The notes: a model not told the origin generated them from the sequence alone. Positions 1-15,400 are shown, counted from the stretch's first letter. The stretch: DNA of 64,000 nt from Eledone cirrhosa (GCA_964016885.1 OZ024742.1:8520162-8584161); one strand, 5' to 3'. Numbers and translations are program-made.

Positions 1-1080
1 CTGCCCTATCTCAGTACATATTTTCTAGTATAATTCCTCAGTGTAAACCTACAGACTCTGCTCTGCTAGACTGCCCTATCTCAGTACATATCTTCTAGTA
101 TACTTCTTCAGTGTAAACCTACAGATTCTGCACTGCTAGACTGCCCTATCTCAGTACATATTTTCTCGTATACTTCTTCAGTGTAAACCTACAGACTCTG
201 CACTGCTAGACTGCCCTATCTCAGTACATATCTTCTAGTATACTTCTTCAGTGTAAACCTACAGATTCTGCACTGCTAGACTGCCCTATCTCAGTACATA
301 TCTTCTAGTATAATTCTTCAATGTAAATCTACAGACTCTGCTCTGCTAGACTGCCCTATCTCAGTACATATCTTCTAGTATAATTCTTCAGTGTAAACCT
401 ACAGACTCTACTCTGCTAGACTGCCCTATCTCAGTACATATCTTCTAGTATAATTCTTCAGTATAAACCTACAGACTCTGCTCTGCTAGACTGCCCTATC
501 TCAGTACATATCTTCTAGTATAATTCTTCAATGTAAATCTACAGACTCTGCTCTGCTAGACTGCCCTATCTCAGTACATATCTTCTAGTATACTTCCTCA
601 GTGTAAACCTACAGACTCTGCACTGCTAGACTGCCCTATCTCAGTACATATCTTCTAGTATACTTCTTCAGTGTAAACCTACAGACTCTGCACTGCTAGA
701 CTGCCCTATCTCAGTACATATCTTCTAGTATACTTCTTCAATGTAAACCTACAGACTCTGCACTGCTAGTCTGCCCTACCTCAGTAGATATCTTCTAGTA
801 TACTTCTTCAGTGTAAACCTACAGACTCTGCACTGCTAGACTGCCCTATCTCAGTACATATCTTCTAGTATACTTCTTCAATGTAAACCTACAGGCTCTG
901 CACTGCTAGACTGCCCTATCTCAGTACATATCTTCTAGTATACTTCTTCAATGTAAACCTACAGACTCTGCACTGCTAGTCTGCCCTACCTCAGTAGATA
1001 TCTTCTAGTATACTTCTTCAGTGTAAACCTACAGACTCTGCACTGCTAGACTGCCCTATCTCAGTACATATCTTCTAGTA

Positions 1081-1690
1081 TACTTCCTCAGAGTAAACCT
1101 ACAGACTCTGCTCTGCTAGATTGCCTTATCTCAGTACATATTTTCTAGTATAATTCCTCAGTGTAAACCTACAGACTCTGCTCTGCTAGACTGCCCTATC
1201 TCAGTACATATCTTCTAGTATACTTCTTAAGTGTAAACCTACAGACTCTGCTCTGCTAGACTGCCCTATCTCAGTACATATCTTCTAGTATACTTCTTCA
1301 ATGTAAACCTACAGACTCTGCACTGCTAGACTGCCCTATCTCAGTACATATCTTCTAGTATACTTCCTCAGTGTAAACCTACAGACTCTGCTCTGCTAGA
1401 CTGCCCTATCTCAGTACATATTTTCTATTATACTTCTTCAGTGTAAACTACAGACTCTGCTCTGCTAGACTGCCCTATCTCAGTACATATCTTCTAGTAT
1501 ACTTTCTCAGTGTAAACCTACAGACTCTGCTCTGCTAGACTGCCCTATCTCAGTACATATCTTCTAGTATATTTCCTCAGAGTAAACCTACAGACTCTGC
1601 TCTGCTACACTGCCCTATCTCAGTACATATTTTCTAGTATAATTCCTCAGTGTAAACCTACAGACTCTGCTCTGCTAGACTGCCCTATCT
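1081..1690. repeat. Recurring satellite block with TTGCCTTATC marker
   Basis: This 0.6-kb series of monomers is marked by CTCAGAGTAAACC, then TTGCCTTATC, then CTTCTTAAGTG, then a 69-bp monomer, then a CTACACTGCC monomer. It recurs at about 3390-3999, with one mismatch noticed near 1428. The TTGCCTTATC marker itself occurs at 1121, 3430, 5529 and 6718. These spacings are 2309, 2099 and 1189 bp, each a multiple of 70 minus 1, as expected if each interval carries one 69-bp monomer. It is a higher-order block of the 70-bp satellite. Confidence 0.85.
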
Positions 1691-2729
1691 CAGTACATAT
1701 CTTCTCGTATACTTCTTCAGTGTAAACCTACAGACTCTGCACTGCTAGACTGCCCTATCTCAGTACATATCTTCTAGTATACTTCTTCAGTGTAAACCTA
1801 CAGATTCTGCACTGCTAGACTGCCCTATCTCAGTACATATCTTCTAGTATAATTCTTCAATGTAAATCTACAGACTCTGCTCTGCTAGACTGCCCTATCT
1901 CAGTACATATCTTCTAGTATAATTCTTCAGTGTAAACCTACAGACTCTGCACTGCTAGACTGCCCTATCTCAGTACATATCTTCTAGTATACTTCTTCAG
2001 TGTAAATCTACAGACTCTACTCTGCTACACTGCCCTATCTCAGTACATATTTTCTAGTATACTTCTTCAGTGTAAACCTACAGACTCTGCTCTGCTAGAC
2101 TGCCCTATCTCAGTACATATTTTCTAGTATAATTCCTCAGTGTAAACCTACAGACTCTGCTCTGCTAGACTGCCCTACCTCAGTACATATCTTCTAGTAT
2201 ACTTCCTCAGTGTAAACCTACAGACTCTGCTCTGCTAGACTGCCCTATCTCAGTACATATCTTCTAGTATACTTCTTCAGTGTAAACCTACAGACTCTGC
2301 ACTGCTAGACTGCCCTATCTCAGTACATATCTTCTAGTATACTTCTTCAGTGTAAACCTACAGATTCTGCACTGCTAGACTGCCCTATCTCAGTACATAT
2401 TTTCTCGTATACTTCTTCAGTGTAAACCTACAGACTCTGCACTGCTAGACTGCCCTATCTCAGTACATATCTTCTAGTATACTTCTTCAGTGTAAACCTA
2501 CAGATTCTGCACTGCTAGACTGCCCTATCTCAGTACATATCTTCTAGTATAATTCTTCAATGTAAATCTACAGACTCTGCTCTGCTAGACTGCCCTATCT
2601 CAGTACATATCTTCTAGTATAATTCTTCAGTGTAAACCTACAGACTCTGCACTGCTAGACTGCCCTATCTCAGTACATATCTTCTAGTATACTTCTTCAG
2701 TGTAAACCTACAGACTCTGCACTGCTAGA

Positions 2730-3149
2730 CTGCCCTATCTCAGTACATATCTTCTAGTATACTTCTTCAATGTAAACCTACAGGCTCTGCACTGCTAGAC
2801 TGCCCTATCTCAGTACATATCTTCTAGTATACTTCTTCAATGTAAACCTACAGGCTCTGCACTGCTAGACTGCCCTATCTCAGTACATATCTTCTAGTAT
2901 ACTTCTTCAATGTAAACCTACAGGCTCTGCACTGCTAGACTGCCCTATCTCAGTACATATCTTCTAGTATACTTCTTCAATGTAAACCTACAGGCTCTGC
3001 ACTGCTAGACTGCCCTATCTCAGTACATATCTTCTAGTATACTTCTTCAATGTAAACCTACAGGCTCTGCACTGCTAGACTGCCCTATCTCAGTACATAT
3101 CTTCTAGTATACTTCTTCAATGTAAACCTACAGGCTCTGCACTGCTAGA
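2730..3149. repeat. Run of six identical 70-bp monomers
   Basis: Six consecutive monomers share the same rare combination, CTTCAATGTAAACC followed by TACAGGCTCTGCACTG, with no difference seen. The CAGGCTC variant begins at 2781, 2851, 2921, 2991, 3061 and 3131. A run of this kind points to recent local amplification of a single monomer type. Confidence 0.92.
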
Positions 3150-6100
3150 CTGCCCTATCTCAGTACATATCTTCTAGTATACTTCTTCAGTGTAAACCTA
3201 CAGACTCTGCACTGCTAGACTGCCCTATCTCAGTACATATCTTCTAGTATACTTCTTCAGTGTAAATCTACAGACTCTACTCTGCTATACTGCCCTATCT
3301 CAGTACATATTTTCTAGTATACTTCCTCAGTGTAAACCTACAGACTCTGCTCTGCTAGACTGCCCTATCTCAGTACATATCTTCTAGTATACTTCCTCAG
3401 AGTAAACCTACAGACTCTGCTCTGCTAGATTGCCTTATCTCAGTACATATTTTCTAGTATAATTCCTCAGTGTAAACCTACAGACTCTGCTCTGCTAGAC
3501 TGCCCTATCTCAGTACATATCTTCTAGTATACTTCTTAAGTGTAAACCTACAGACTCTGCTCTGCTAGACTGCCCTATCTCAGTACATATCTTCTAGTAT
3601 ACTTCTTCAATGTAAACCTACAGACTCTGCACTGCTAGACTGCCCTATCTCAGTACATATCTTCTAGTATACTTCCTCAGTGTAAACCTACAGACTCTGC
3701 TCTGCTAGACTGCCCTATCTCAGTACATATTTTCTAGTATACTTCTTCAGTGTAAACTACAGACTCTGCTCTGCTAGACTGCCCTATCTCAGTACATATC
3801 TTCTAGTATACTTTCTCAGTGTAAACCTACAGACTCTGCTCTGCTAGACTGCCCTATCTCAGTACATATCTTCTAGTATATTTCCTCAGAGTAAACCTAC
3901 AGACTCTGCTCTGCTACACTGCCCTATCTCAGTACATATTTTCTAGTATAATTCCTCAGTGTAAACCTACAGACTCTGCTCTGCTAGACTGCCCTATCTC
4001 AGTACATATCTTCTAGTATACTTCTTCAGTGTAAACCTACAGATTCTGCACTGCTAGACTGCCCTATCTCAGTACATATCTTCTCGTATACTTCTTCAGT
4101 GTAAACCTACAGACTCTGCACTGCTAGACTGCCCTATCTCAGTACATATCTTCTAGTATACTTCTTCAGTGTAAACCTACAGATTCTGCACTGCTAGACT
4201 GCCCTATCTCAGTACATATCTTCTAGTATAATTCTTCAATGTAAATCTACAGACTCTGCTCTGCTAGACTGCCCTATCTCAGTACATATCTTCTAGTATA
4301 ATTCTTCAGTGTAAACCTACAGACTCTGCACTGCTAGACTGCCCTATCTCAGTACATATCTTCTAGTATACTTCTTCAGTGTAAATCTACAGACTCTACT
4401 CTGCTACACTGCCCTATCTCAGTACATATTTTCTAGTATACTTCCTCAGTGTAAACCTACAGACTCTGCACTGCTAGACTGCCCTATCTCAGTACATATC
4501 TTCTAGTATACTTCTTCAATGTAAACCTACAGACTCTGCACTGATAGTCTGCCCTATCTCAGTACATATCTTCTAGTATACTTCTTCAGTGTAAATCTAC
4601 AGACTCTACTCTGCTACACTGCCCTATCTCAGTACATATTTTCTAGTATACTTCCTCAGTGTAAACCTACAGACTCTGCACTGCTAGACTGCCCTATCTC
4701 AGTACATATCTTCTAGTATACTTCTTCAATGTAAACCTACAGACTCTGCACTGATAGTCTGCCCTACCTCAGTACATATTTTCTAGTATACTTCCTCAGT
4801 GTAAACCTACAGACTCTGCTCTGCTAGACTGCCCTATCTCAGTACATATCTTCTAGTATACTTCTTCAGTGTAAACCTACAGACTCTGCACTGCTAGACT
4901 GCCCTATCTCAGTACATATCTTCTAGTATACTTCTTCAATGTAAACCTACAGACTCTGCACTGATAGTCTGCCCTACCTCAGTACATATCTTCTAGTATA
5001 CTTCTTCAATGTAAACCTACAGACTCTGCACTGCTAGTCTGCCCTACCTCAGTAGATATCTTCTAGTATACTTCTTCAGTGTAAACCTACAGACTCTGCA
5101 CTGCTAGACTGCCCTATCTCAGTACATATCTTCTAGTATACTTCTTCAATGTAAACCTACAGGCTCTGCACTGCTAGACTGCCCTATCTCAGTACATATC
5201 TTCTAGTATACTTCTTCAATGTAAACCTACAGGCTCTGCACTGCTAGACTGCCCTATCTCAGTACATATCTTCTAGTATACTTCTTCAGTGTAAACCTAC
5301 AGGCTCTGCACTGCTAGACTGCCCTATCTCAGTACATATCTTCTAGTATACTTCTTCAGTGTAAATCTACAGACTCTACTCTGCTATACTGCCCTATCTC
5401 AGTACATATTTTCTAGTATACTTCCTCAGTGTAAACCTACAGACTCTGCTCTGCTAGACTGCCCTATCTCAGTACATATCTTCTAGTATACTTCCTCAGA
5501 GTAAACCTACAGACTCTGCTCTGCTAGATTGCCTTATCTCAGTACATATTTTCTAGTATAATTCCTCAGTGTAAACCTACAGACTCTGCTCTGCTAGACT
5601 GCCCTATCTCAGTACATATCTTCTAGTATACTTCTTAAGTGTAAACCTACAGACTCTGCTCTGCTAGACTGCCCTATCTCAGTACATATCTTCTAGTATA
5701 CTTCTTCAATGTAAACCTACAGACTCTGCACTGCTAGACTGCCCTATCTCAGTACATATCTTCTAGTATACTTCCTCAGTGTAAACCTACAGACTCTGCT
5801 CTGCTAGACTGCCCTATCTCAGTACATATTTTCTAGTATACTTCTTCAGTGTAAACTACAGACTCTGCTCTGCTAGACTGCCCTATCTCAGTACATATTT
5901 TCTAGTATACTTCTTCAGTGTAAACCTACAGACTCTGCACTGCTAGACTGCCCTATCTCAGTACATATCTTCTAGTATACTTCTTCAGTGTAAATCTACA
6001 GACTCTACTCTGCTACACTGCCCTATCTCAGTACATATTTTCTAGTATACTTCCTCAGTGTAAACCTACAGACTCTGCTCTGCTAGACTGCCCTATCTCA

Positions 6101-8019
6101 GTACATATCTTCTAGTATACTTCTTCAGTGTAAACCTACAGACTCTGCACTGCTAGACTGCCCTATCTCAGTACATATCTTCTAGTATACTTCTTCAATG
6201 TAAACCTACAGACTCTGCACTGCTAGACTGCCCTATCTCAGTACATATCTTCTAATATACTTCTTCAATGTAAACCTACAGACTCTGCACTGCTAGTCTG
6301 CCCTACCTCAGTAGATATCTTCTAGTATACTTCTTCAGTGTAAACCTACAGACTCTGCACTGCTAGACTGCCCTATCTCAGTACATATCTTCTAGTATAC
6401 TTCTTCAGTGTAAACCTACAGACTCTGCACTGCTAGACTGCCCTATCTCAGTACATATCTTCTAGTATACTTCTTCAGTGTAAACCTACAGACTCTGCAC
6501 TGCTAGACTGCCCTATCTCAGTACATATCTTCTAGTATACTTCTTCAATGTAAACCTACAGACTCTGCACTGCTAGACTGCTCTATCTCAGTACATATCT
6601 TCTAGTATACTTCTTCAGTGTAAATCTACAGACTCTACTCTGCTAGACTGCCCTATCTCAGTACATATCTTCTAGTATACTTCCTCAGAGTAAACCTACA
6701 GACTCTGCTCTGCTAGATTGCCTTATCTCAGTACATATTTTCTAGTATAATTCCTCAGTGTAAACCTACAGACTCTGCTCTGCTAGACTGCCCTATCTCA
6801 GTACATATCTTCTAGTATACTTCTTAAGTGTAAACCTACAGACTCTGCTCTGCTAGACTGCCCTATCTCAGTACATATCTTCTAGTATACTTCTTCAATG
6901 TAAACCTACAGACTCTGCACTGCTAGACTGCCCTATCTCAGTACATATCTTCTAGTATACTTCCTCAGTGTAAACCTACAGACTCTGCTCTGCTAGACTG
7001 CCCTATCTCAGTACATATTTTCTAGTATACTTCTTCAGTGTAAACTACAGACTCTGCTCTGCTAGACTGCCCTATCTCAGTACATATCTTCTAGTATACT
7101 TCCTCAGTGTAAACCTACAGACTCTGCTCTGCTAGACTGCCCTATCTCAGTACATATTTTCTAGTATAATTCCTCAGTGTAAACCTACAGACTCTGCTCT
7201 GCTAGACTGCCCTATCTCAGTACATATCTTCTAGTATACTTCTTCAGTGTAAACCTACAGATTCTGCACTGCTAGACTGCCCTATCTCAGTACATATCTT
7301 CTCGTATACTTCTTCAGTGTAAACCTACAGACTCTGCACTGCTAGACTGCCCTATCTCAGTACATATCTTCTAGTATACTTCTTCAGTGTAAACCTACAG
7401 ATTCTGCACTGCTAGACTGCCCTATCTCAGTACATATCTTCTAGTATAATTCTTCAATGTAAATCTACAGACTCTGCTCTGCTAGACTGCCCTATCTCAG
7501 TACATATCTTCTAGTATACTTCTTCAGTGTAAACCTACAGATTCTGCACTGCTAGACTGCCCTATCTCAGTACATATCTTCTCGTATACTTCTTCAGTGT
7601 AAACCTACAGACTCTGCTCTGCTAGACTGCCCTATCTCAGTACATATCTTCTAGTATAATTCTTCAGTGTAAACCTACAGACTCTGCACTGCTAGACTGC
7701 CCTATCTCAGTACATATCTTCTAGTATACTTCTTCAGTGTAAATCTACAGACTCTACTCTGCTACACTGCCCTATCTCAGTACATATTTTCTAGTATACT
7801 TCCTCAGTGTAAACCTACAGACTCTGCTCTGCTAGACTCCCCTATCTCAGTACATATCTTCTAGTATACTTCTTCAGTGTAAACCTACAGACTCTGCTCT
7901 GCTAGACTGCCCTATCTCAGTACATATCTTCTAGTATACTTCTTCAGTGTAAACCTACAGACTCTGCACTGCTAGACTGCCCTATCGCAGTACATATCTT
8001 CTAGTATACTTCCTCAGTG

Positions 8020-8400
8020 TAAACCTACAGACTCTGCTCTGCTAGACTGCCCTATCTCTGTACATATCTTCTAGTATACTTCTTCAATGTAAACCTACAG
8101 ACTCTGCACTGCTAGACTGCCCTATCGCAGTACATATCTTCTAGTATACTTCCTCAGTGTCAACCTACAGACTCTGCTCTGCTAGACTGCCCTATCTCAG
8201 TACATATCTTCTAGTATACTTCCTCAGTGTAAACCTACAGACTCTGCACTGCTAGAGTGCCCTATCTCAGTACATATCTTCTAGTATACTTCTTCAGTGT
8301 AAACCTACAGACTCTGCACTGCTAGACTGCCCTATCTCAGTACATATCTTCTAGTATACTTCTTCAATGTAAACCTACAGACTCTGTCTGCTAGACTGCC
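8020..8400. repeat. Satellite block copied 11.76 kb away
   Basis: A series of rare variants (TATCTCTGTACAT, TATCGCAGTAC, AGTGTCAACC at 8161, and the 68-bp monomer at about 8386) recurs in the same order at about 19777-20157. The offset is 11757 bp (168 x 70 minus 3). The GTGTCAACC marker also occurs near 27121, 32366 and 34041, so this block is a mobile module of the array. Block edges are approximate. Confidence 0.8.
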
Positions 8401-11400
8401 CTATCTCAGTACATATCTTCTAGTATACTTCCTCAGTGTAAACCCACAGACTCTGCTCTGCTAGACTGCCCTATCCTAGTACATATCTTCTAGTATACTT
8501 CTTCAGTGTAAACCTACAGACTCTGCTCTGCTAGACTGCCCTATCTCAGTACATATCTTCTAGTATACTTCTTCAGTGTAAACCTACAGACTCTGCTCTG
8601 CTAGACTGTCCTATCTCAGTACATATCTTCTAGTATACTTCTTAAGTGTAAACCTACAGACTCTGCTCTGCTAGACTGTCCTATCTCAGTACATATCTTC
8701 TCGTATACTTCTTCAGTGTAAACCTACAGACTCTGCTCTGCTAGACTGCCCTATCTCAGTACATATCTTCTAGTATACTTCTTCAATGTAAACCTACAGA
8801 CTCTGCTCTGCTAGACTGCCCTATCTCAGTACATATCATCTAGTATACTTCTTCAGTGTAAACCTACAGACTCTGCACTGCTAGTCTGCCCTACCTCAGT
8901 ATATATCTTCTAGTATACTTCTTCAGTGTAAACCTACAGACTCTGCTCTGCTAGACTGCCCTATCTCAGTACATATTTTCTAGTATAATTCCTCAGTGTA
9001 AACCTACAGACTCTGCTCTGCTAGACTGCCCTATCTCAGTACATATCTTCTAGTATACTTCTTCAGTGTAAACCTACAGATTCTGCACTGCTAGACTGCC
9101 CTATCTCAGTACATATCTTCTCGTATACTTCTTCAGTGTAAACCTACAGACTCTGCACTGCTAGACTGCCCTATCTCAGTACATATCTTCTAGTATACTT
9201 CTTCAGTGTAAACCTACAGACTCTGCACTGCTAGACTGCCCTATCTCAGTACATATCTTCTAGTATACTTCTTCAGTGTAAATCTACAGACTCTACTCTG
9301 CTAGACTGCCCTATCTCAGTACATATCTTCTAGTATACTTCTTCAATGTAAACCTACAGACTCTGCTCTGCTAGACTGCCCTATCTCAGTACATATCTTC
9401 TAGTATACTTCTTCAGTGTAAACCTACAGACTCTGCACTGCTAGACTGCCCTATCTCAGTACATATCTTCTAGTATACTTCTTCAGTGTAAATCTACAGA
9501 CTCTACTCTGCTAGACTGCCCTATATCAGTACATATTTTCTAGTATACTTCCTCAGTGTAAACCTACCGACTCTGCTCTGCTAGACTGCCCTATCTCAGT
9601 ACATATCTTCTAGTATACTTCCTCAGAGTAGACCTACAGACTCTGCACTGCTAGACTGCCCTATCTCAGTACATATTTTCTAGTATAATTCCTCAGTGTA
9701 AACCTACAGACTCTGCTCTGCTAGACTGCCCTATCTCAGTACATATCTTCTAGTATACTTCTTCAGTGTAAACCTACAGATTCTGCACTGCTAGACTGCC
9801 CTATCTCAGTACATATCTTCTAGTATACTTCTTCAGTGTAAATCTACAGACTCTACTCTGCTAGACTGCCCTATCTCAGTACATATCTTCTCGTATACTT
9901 CTTCAATGTAAACCTACAGACTCGGCACTGCTAGTCTGCCCTACCTCAGTACATATCTTCTAGTATACTTCTTCAATGTAAACCTACAGACTCGGCACTG
10001 CTAGTCTGCCCTACCTCAGTACATATCTTCTAGTATACTTCTTCAGTGTAAACCTACAGACTCTGCACTGCTAGACTGCCCTATCTCAGTACATATCTTC
10101 TAGTATACGTCTTCAATGTAAACCTACAGACTCTGCACTGCTAGACTGCCCTATCTCAGTACATATCTTCTAGTATACTTCTTCAGTGTAAACCTACAGA
10201 CTCTGCACTGCTAGACTGCCCTATCTCAGTACATATCTTCTAGTATACTTCTTCAGTGTAAATCTACAGACTCTACTCTGCTATACTGCCGTATCTCAGT
10301 ACATATTTTCTAGTATACTTCCTCAGTGTAAACCTACAGACTCTGCTCTGCTAGACTGCCCTATCTCAGTACATATCTTCTAGTATACTTCCTCAGAGTA
10401 AACCTACAGACTCTGCTCTGCTAGACTGCCCTATCTCAGTACATATTTTCTAGTATAATTCCTCAGTGTAAACCTACAGACTCTGCACTGCTAGACTGCC
10501 CTATCTCAGTACATATCTTCTAGTATACTTCTTCAGTGTAAATCTACAGACTCTACTCTGCTAGACTGCCCTATCTCAGTACATATCTTCTAGTATACTT
10601 CTTCAGTGTAAATCTACAGACTCTACTCTGCTAGACTGCCCTATCTCAGTACATATCTTCTAGTATACTTCTTCAACGTAAACCTACAGACTCTACTCTG
10701 CTATACTGCCGTATCTCAGTACATATTTTCTAGTATACTTCCTCAGTGTAAACCTACAGACTCTGCTCTGCTAGACTGCCCTATCTCAGTACATATCTTC
10801 TAGTATAATTCTTCAATGTAAATCTACAGACTCTGCTCTGCTAGACTGCCCTATCTCATTACATATCTTCTAGTATAATTCTTCAATGTAAACCTACAGA
10901 CTCTGCACTGCTAGACTGCCCTATCTCAGTACATATCTTCTAGTATACTTCTTCAGTGTAAACCTACAGACTCTGCACTGCTAGACTGCCCTATCTCAGT
11001 ACATATCTTCTAGTATACTTCCTCAGAGTAAACCTACAGACGCTGCTCTGCTAGACTGCCCTATCTCAGTACATATTTTCTAGTATAATTCCTCAGTGTA
11101 AACCTACAGACTCTGCTCTGCTAGACTGCCCTATCTCAGTACATATCTTCTAGTATACTTCTTCAGTGTAAACCTACAGATTCTGCACAGCTAGACTGCC
11201 CTATCTCAGTACATATCTTCTCGTATACTTCTTCAGTGTAAACCTACAGACTCTGCTCTGCTAGACTGCCCTATCTCAGTACATATCTTCTAGTATACTT
11301 CTTCAATGTAAACCTACAGACTCTGCACTGCTAGTCTGCCCTACCTCAGTACATATCTTCTAGTATACTTCTTCAATGTAAACCTACAGACTCTGCACTG

Positions 11401-11639
11401 CTAGTCTGCCCTACCTCAGTACATATCTTCTAGTATACTTCTTCAGTGTAAACCTACAGACTCTGCACTGCTAGACTGCCCTATCTCAGTACATATCTTC
11501 TAGTATACTTCTTCAGTGTAAATCTACAGACTCTACTCTGCTATACTGCCCTATCTCAGTACATATTTTCTAGTATACTTCCTCAGTGTAAACCTACAGA
11601 CTCTGCTCTGCTAGACTGCCCTATCTCAGTACATATCTT

Positions 11640-12480
11640 CTAGTATACTTCCTCAGAGTAAACCTACAGACTCTGCTCTGCTAGACTGCCTTATCTCAGT
11701 ACATATTTTCTAGTATAATTCCTCAGTGTAAACCTACAGACTCTGCTCTGCTAGACTGCCCTATCTCAGTACATATCTTCTAGTATACTTCTTAAGTGTA
11801 AACCTACAGACTCTGCTCTGCTAGACTGCCCTATCTCAGTACATATCTTCTAGTATACTTCTTCAACGTAAACCTACAGACTCTGCACTGCTAGACTGCC
11901 CTATCTCAGTACATATCTTCTAGTATACTTCCTCAGTGTAAACCTACAGACTCTGCTCTGCTAGACTGCCCTATCTCAGTACATATTTTCTAGTATATTT
12001 CTTCAGTGTAAACTACAGACTCTGCTCTGCTAGACTGCCCTATCTCAGTACATATCTTCTAGTATACTTCCTCAGTGTAAACCTACAGACTCTGCTCTGC
12101 TAGACTGCCCTATCTCAGTACATATCTTCTAGTATATTTCCTCAGAGTAAACCTACAGACTCTGCTCTGCTACACTGCCCTATCTCAGTACATATTTTCT
12201 AGTATAATTCCTCAGTGTAAACCTACAGACTCTGCTCTGCTAGACTACCCTATCTCAGTACATATCTTCTAGTATACTTCTTCAGTGTAAACCTACAGAT
12301 TCTGCACAGCTAGACTGCCCTATCTCAGTACATATCTTCTCGTATACTTCTTCAGTGTAAACCTACAGACTCTGCACTGCTAGTCTGCCCTACCTCAGTA
12401 CATATATTCTAATATACTTCTTCAGTGTAAACCTACAGACTCTGCACTGCTAGTCTGCCCTACCTCAGTACATATCTTCT
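11640..12480. repeat. Satellite block copied about 6.2 kb away
   Basis: Markers in this block recur at about 17800-18710: CTTCAACGTAAACC, a 69-bp monomer, CTACACTGCC, GATTCTGCACAGCTAG at 12299, and CATATATTCTAATATAC at 12401. The offset is 6159 bp at the CACAGC marker and 6229 bp at the ATATTCTAAT marker, so the second copy has one extra monomer between them. Block edges are approximate. Confidence 0.78.
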
Positions 12481-15400
12481 AGTATACTTCTTCAATGTAA
12501 ACCTACAGACTCTGCACTGCTAGACTGCCCTATCTCAGTACATATCTTCTAGTATACTTCTTCAGTGTAAACCTACAGACTCTGCACTGCTAGACTGCCC
12601 TATCTCAGTACATATCTTCTAGTATACTTCTTCAGTGTAAATCTACAGACTCTACTCTGCTATACTGCCCTATCTCAGTACATATTTTCTAGTATACTTC
12701 CTCAGTGTAAACCTACAGACTCTGCTCTGCTAGACTGCCCTATCTCAGTACATATCTTCTAGTATACTTCCTCAGAGTAAACCTACAGACTCTGCTCTGC
12801 TAGACTGCCCTATCTCAGTACATATTTTCTAGTATAATTCCTCAGTGTAAACCTACAGACTCTGCTCTGCTAGACTGCCCTATCTCAGTACATATCTTCT
12901 AGTATACTTCTTCAATGTAAACCTACAGACTCTGCTCTGCTAGACTGCCCTATCTCAGTACATATCATCTAGTATACTTCTTCAGTGTAAACCTACAGAC
13001 TCTGCACTGCTAGTCTGCCCTACCTCAGTACATATCTTCTAGTATACTTCTTCAATGTAAACCTACAGACTCTGCACTGCTAGACTGCCCTATCTCAGTA
13101 TATATCTTCTAGTATACTTCCTCAGTGTAAACCTACAGACTCTGCTCTGCTAGACTGCCCTATCTCAGTACATATCTTCTAGTATACTTCTTCAATGTAA
13201 ACCTACAGACTCTGCACTGCTAGACTGCCCTATCTCAGTACATATCTTCTAGTATACTTCCTCAGAGTAAACCTACAGACTCTGCTCTGCTAGACTGCCC
13301 TATCTCAGTATATATCTTCTAGTATACTTCCTCAGTGTAAACCTACAGACTCTGCTCTGCTAGACTGCCCTATCTCAGTACATATCTTCTAGTATACTTC
13401 TTCAGTGTAAACCTACAGACTCTGCACTGCTAGACTGCCCTATCTCAGTACATATCTTCTAGTATACTTCTTCAATGTAAACCTACAGACTCTGCACTGC
13501 TAGACTGCCCTATCTCAGTACATATATTCTAGTATACTTCTTCAGTGTAAATCTACAGACTCTACTCTGCTATACTGCCCTATCTCAGTACATATTTTCT
13601 AGTATACTTCCTCAGTGTAAACCTACAGACTCTGCTCTGCTAGACTGCCCTATCTCAGTACATATCTTCTAGTATACTTCCTCAGAGTAAACCTACAGAC
13701 TCTGCTCTGCTAGACTGCCCTATCTCAGTACATATTTTCTAGTATAATTCCTCAGTGTAAACCTACAGACTCTGCTCTGCTAGACTGCCCTATCTCAGTA
13801 CATATTTTCTAGTATAATTCCTCAGTGTAAACCTACAGACTCTGCTCTGCTAGACTGCCCTATCTCAGTACATATCTTCTAGTATACTTCTTCAGTGTAA
13901 ACCTACAGACTCTGCTCTGCTAGACTGCCCTATCTCAGTACATATCTTCTCGTATACTTCTTCAGTGTAAACCTACAGACTCTGCACTGCTAGACTGCCC
14001 TATCTCAGTACATATCTTCTAGTATACTTCTTCAGTGTAAACCTACAGACTCTGCACTGCTAGACTGCCCTATCTCAGTACATATCTTCTAGTATACTTC
14101 TTCAGTGTAAATCTACAGACTCTACTCTGCTAGACTGCCCTATCTCAGTACATATCTTCTAGTATACTTCTTCAATGTAAACCTACAGACTCTGCTCTGC
14201 TAGACTGCCCTATCTCAGTACATATCTTCTAGTATAATTCCTCAGTGTAAACCTACAGACTCTGCTCTGCTAGACTGCCCTATCTCAGTACATATCTTCT
14301 AGTATACTTCCTCAGAGTAGACCTACAGACTCTGCACTGCTAGACTGCCCTATCTCAGTACATATTTTCTAGTATAATTCCTCAGTGTAAACCTACAGAC
14401 TCTGCACTGCTAGACTGCCCTATCTCAGTACATATCTTCTAGTATACTTCTTCAGTGTAAACCTACAGATTCTGCACTGCTAGACTGCCCTATCTCAGTA
14501 CATATCTTCTAGTATACTTCTTCAGTGTAAATCTACAGACTCTACTCTGCTAGACTGCCCTATCTCAGTACATATCTTCTCGTATACTTCTTCAATGTAA
14601 ACCTACAGACTCGGCACTGCTAGTCTGCCCTACCTCAGTACATATCTTCTAGTATACTTCTTCAGTGTAAACCTACAGACTCTGCACTGCTAGACTGCCC
14701 TATCTCAGTACATATCTTCTAGTATACTTCTTCAATGTAAACCTACAGACTCTGCACTGCTAGTCTGCCCTACCTCAGTACATATCTTCTAGTATACTTC
14801 TTCAGTGTAAACCTACAGACTCTGCACTGCTAGACTGCCCTATCTCAGTACATATCTTCTAGTATACGTCTTCAATGTAAACCTACAGACTCTGCACTGC
14901 TAGACTGCCCTATCTCAGTACATATCTTCTAGTATACTTCTTCAGTGTAAACCTACAGACTCTGCACTGCTAGACTGCCCTATCTCAGTACATATCTTCT
15001 AGTATACTTCTTCAGTGTAAATCTACAGACTCTACTCTGCTATACTGCCGTATCTCAGTACATATTTTCTAGTATACTTCCTCAGTGTAAACCTACAGAC
15101 TCTGCTCTGCTAGACTGCCCTATCTCAGTACATATTTTCTAGTATACTTCCTCAGTGTAAACCTACAGACTCTGCTCTGCTAGACTGCCCTATCTCAGTA
15201 CATATCTTCTAGTATACTTCCTCAGAGTAAACCTACAGACTCTGCTCTGCTAGACTGCCCTATCTCAGTACATATTTTCTAGTATAATTCTTCAGTGTAA
15301 ACCTACAGACTCTGCACTGCTAGACTGCCCTATCTCAGTACATATCTTCTAGTATACTTCTTCAGTGTAAATCTACAGACTCTACTCTGCTAGACTGCCC

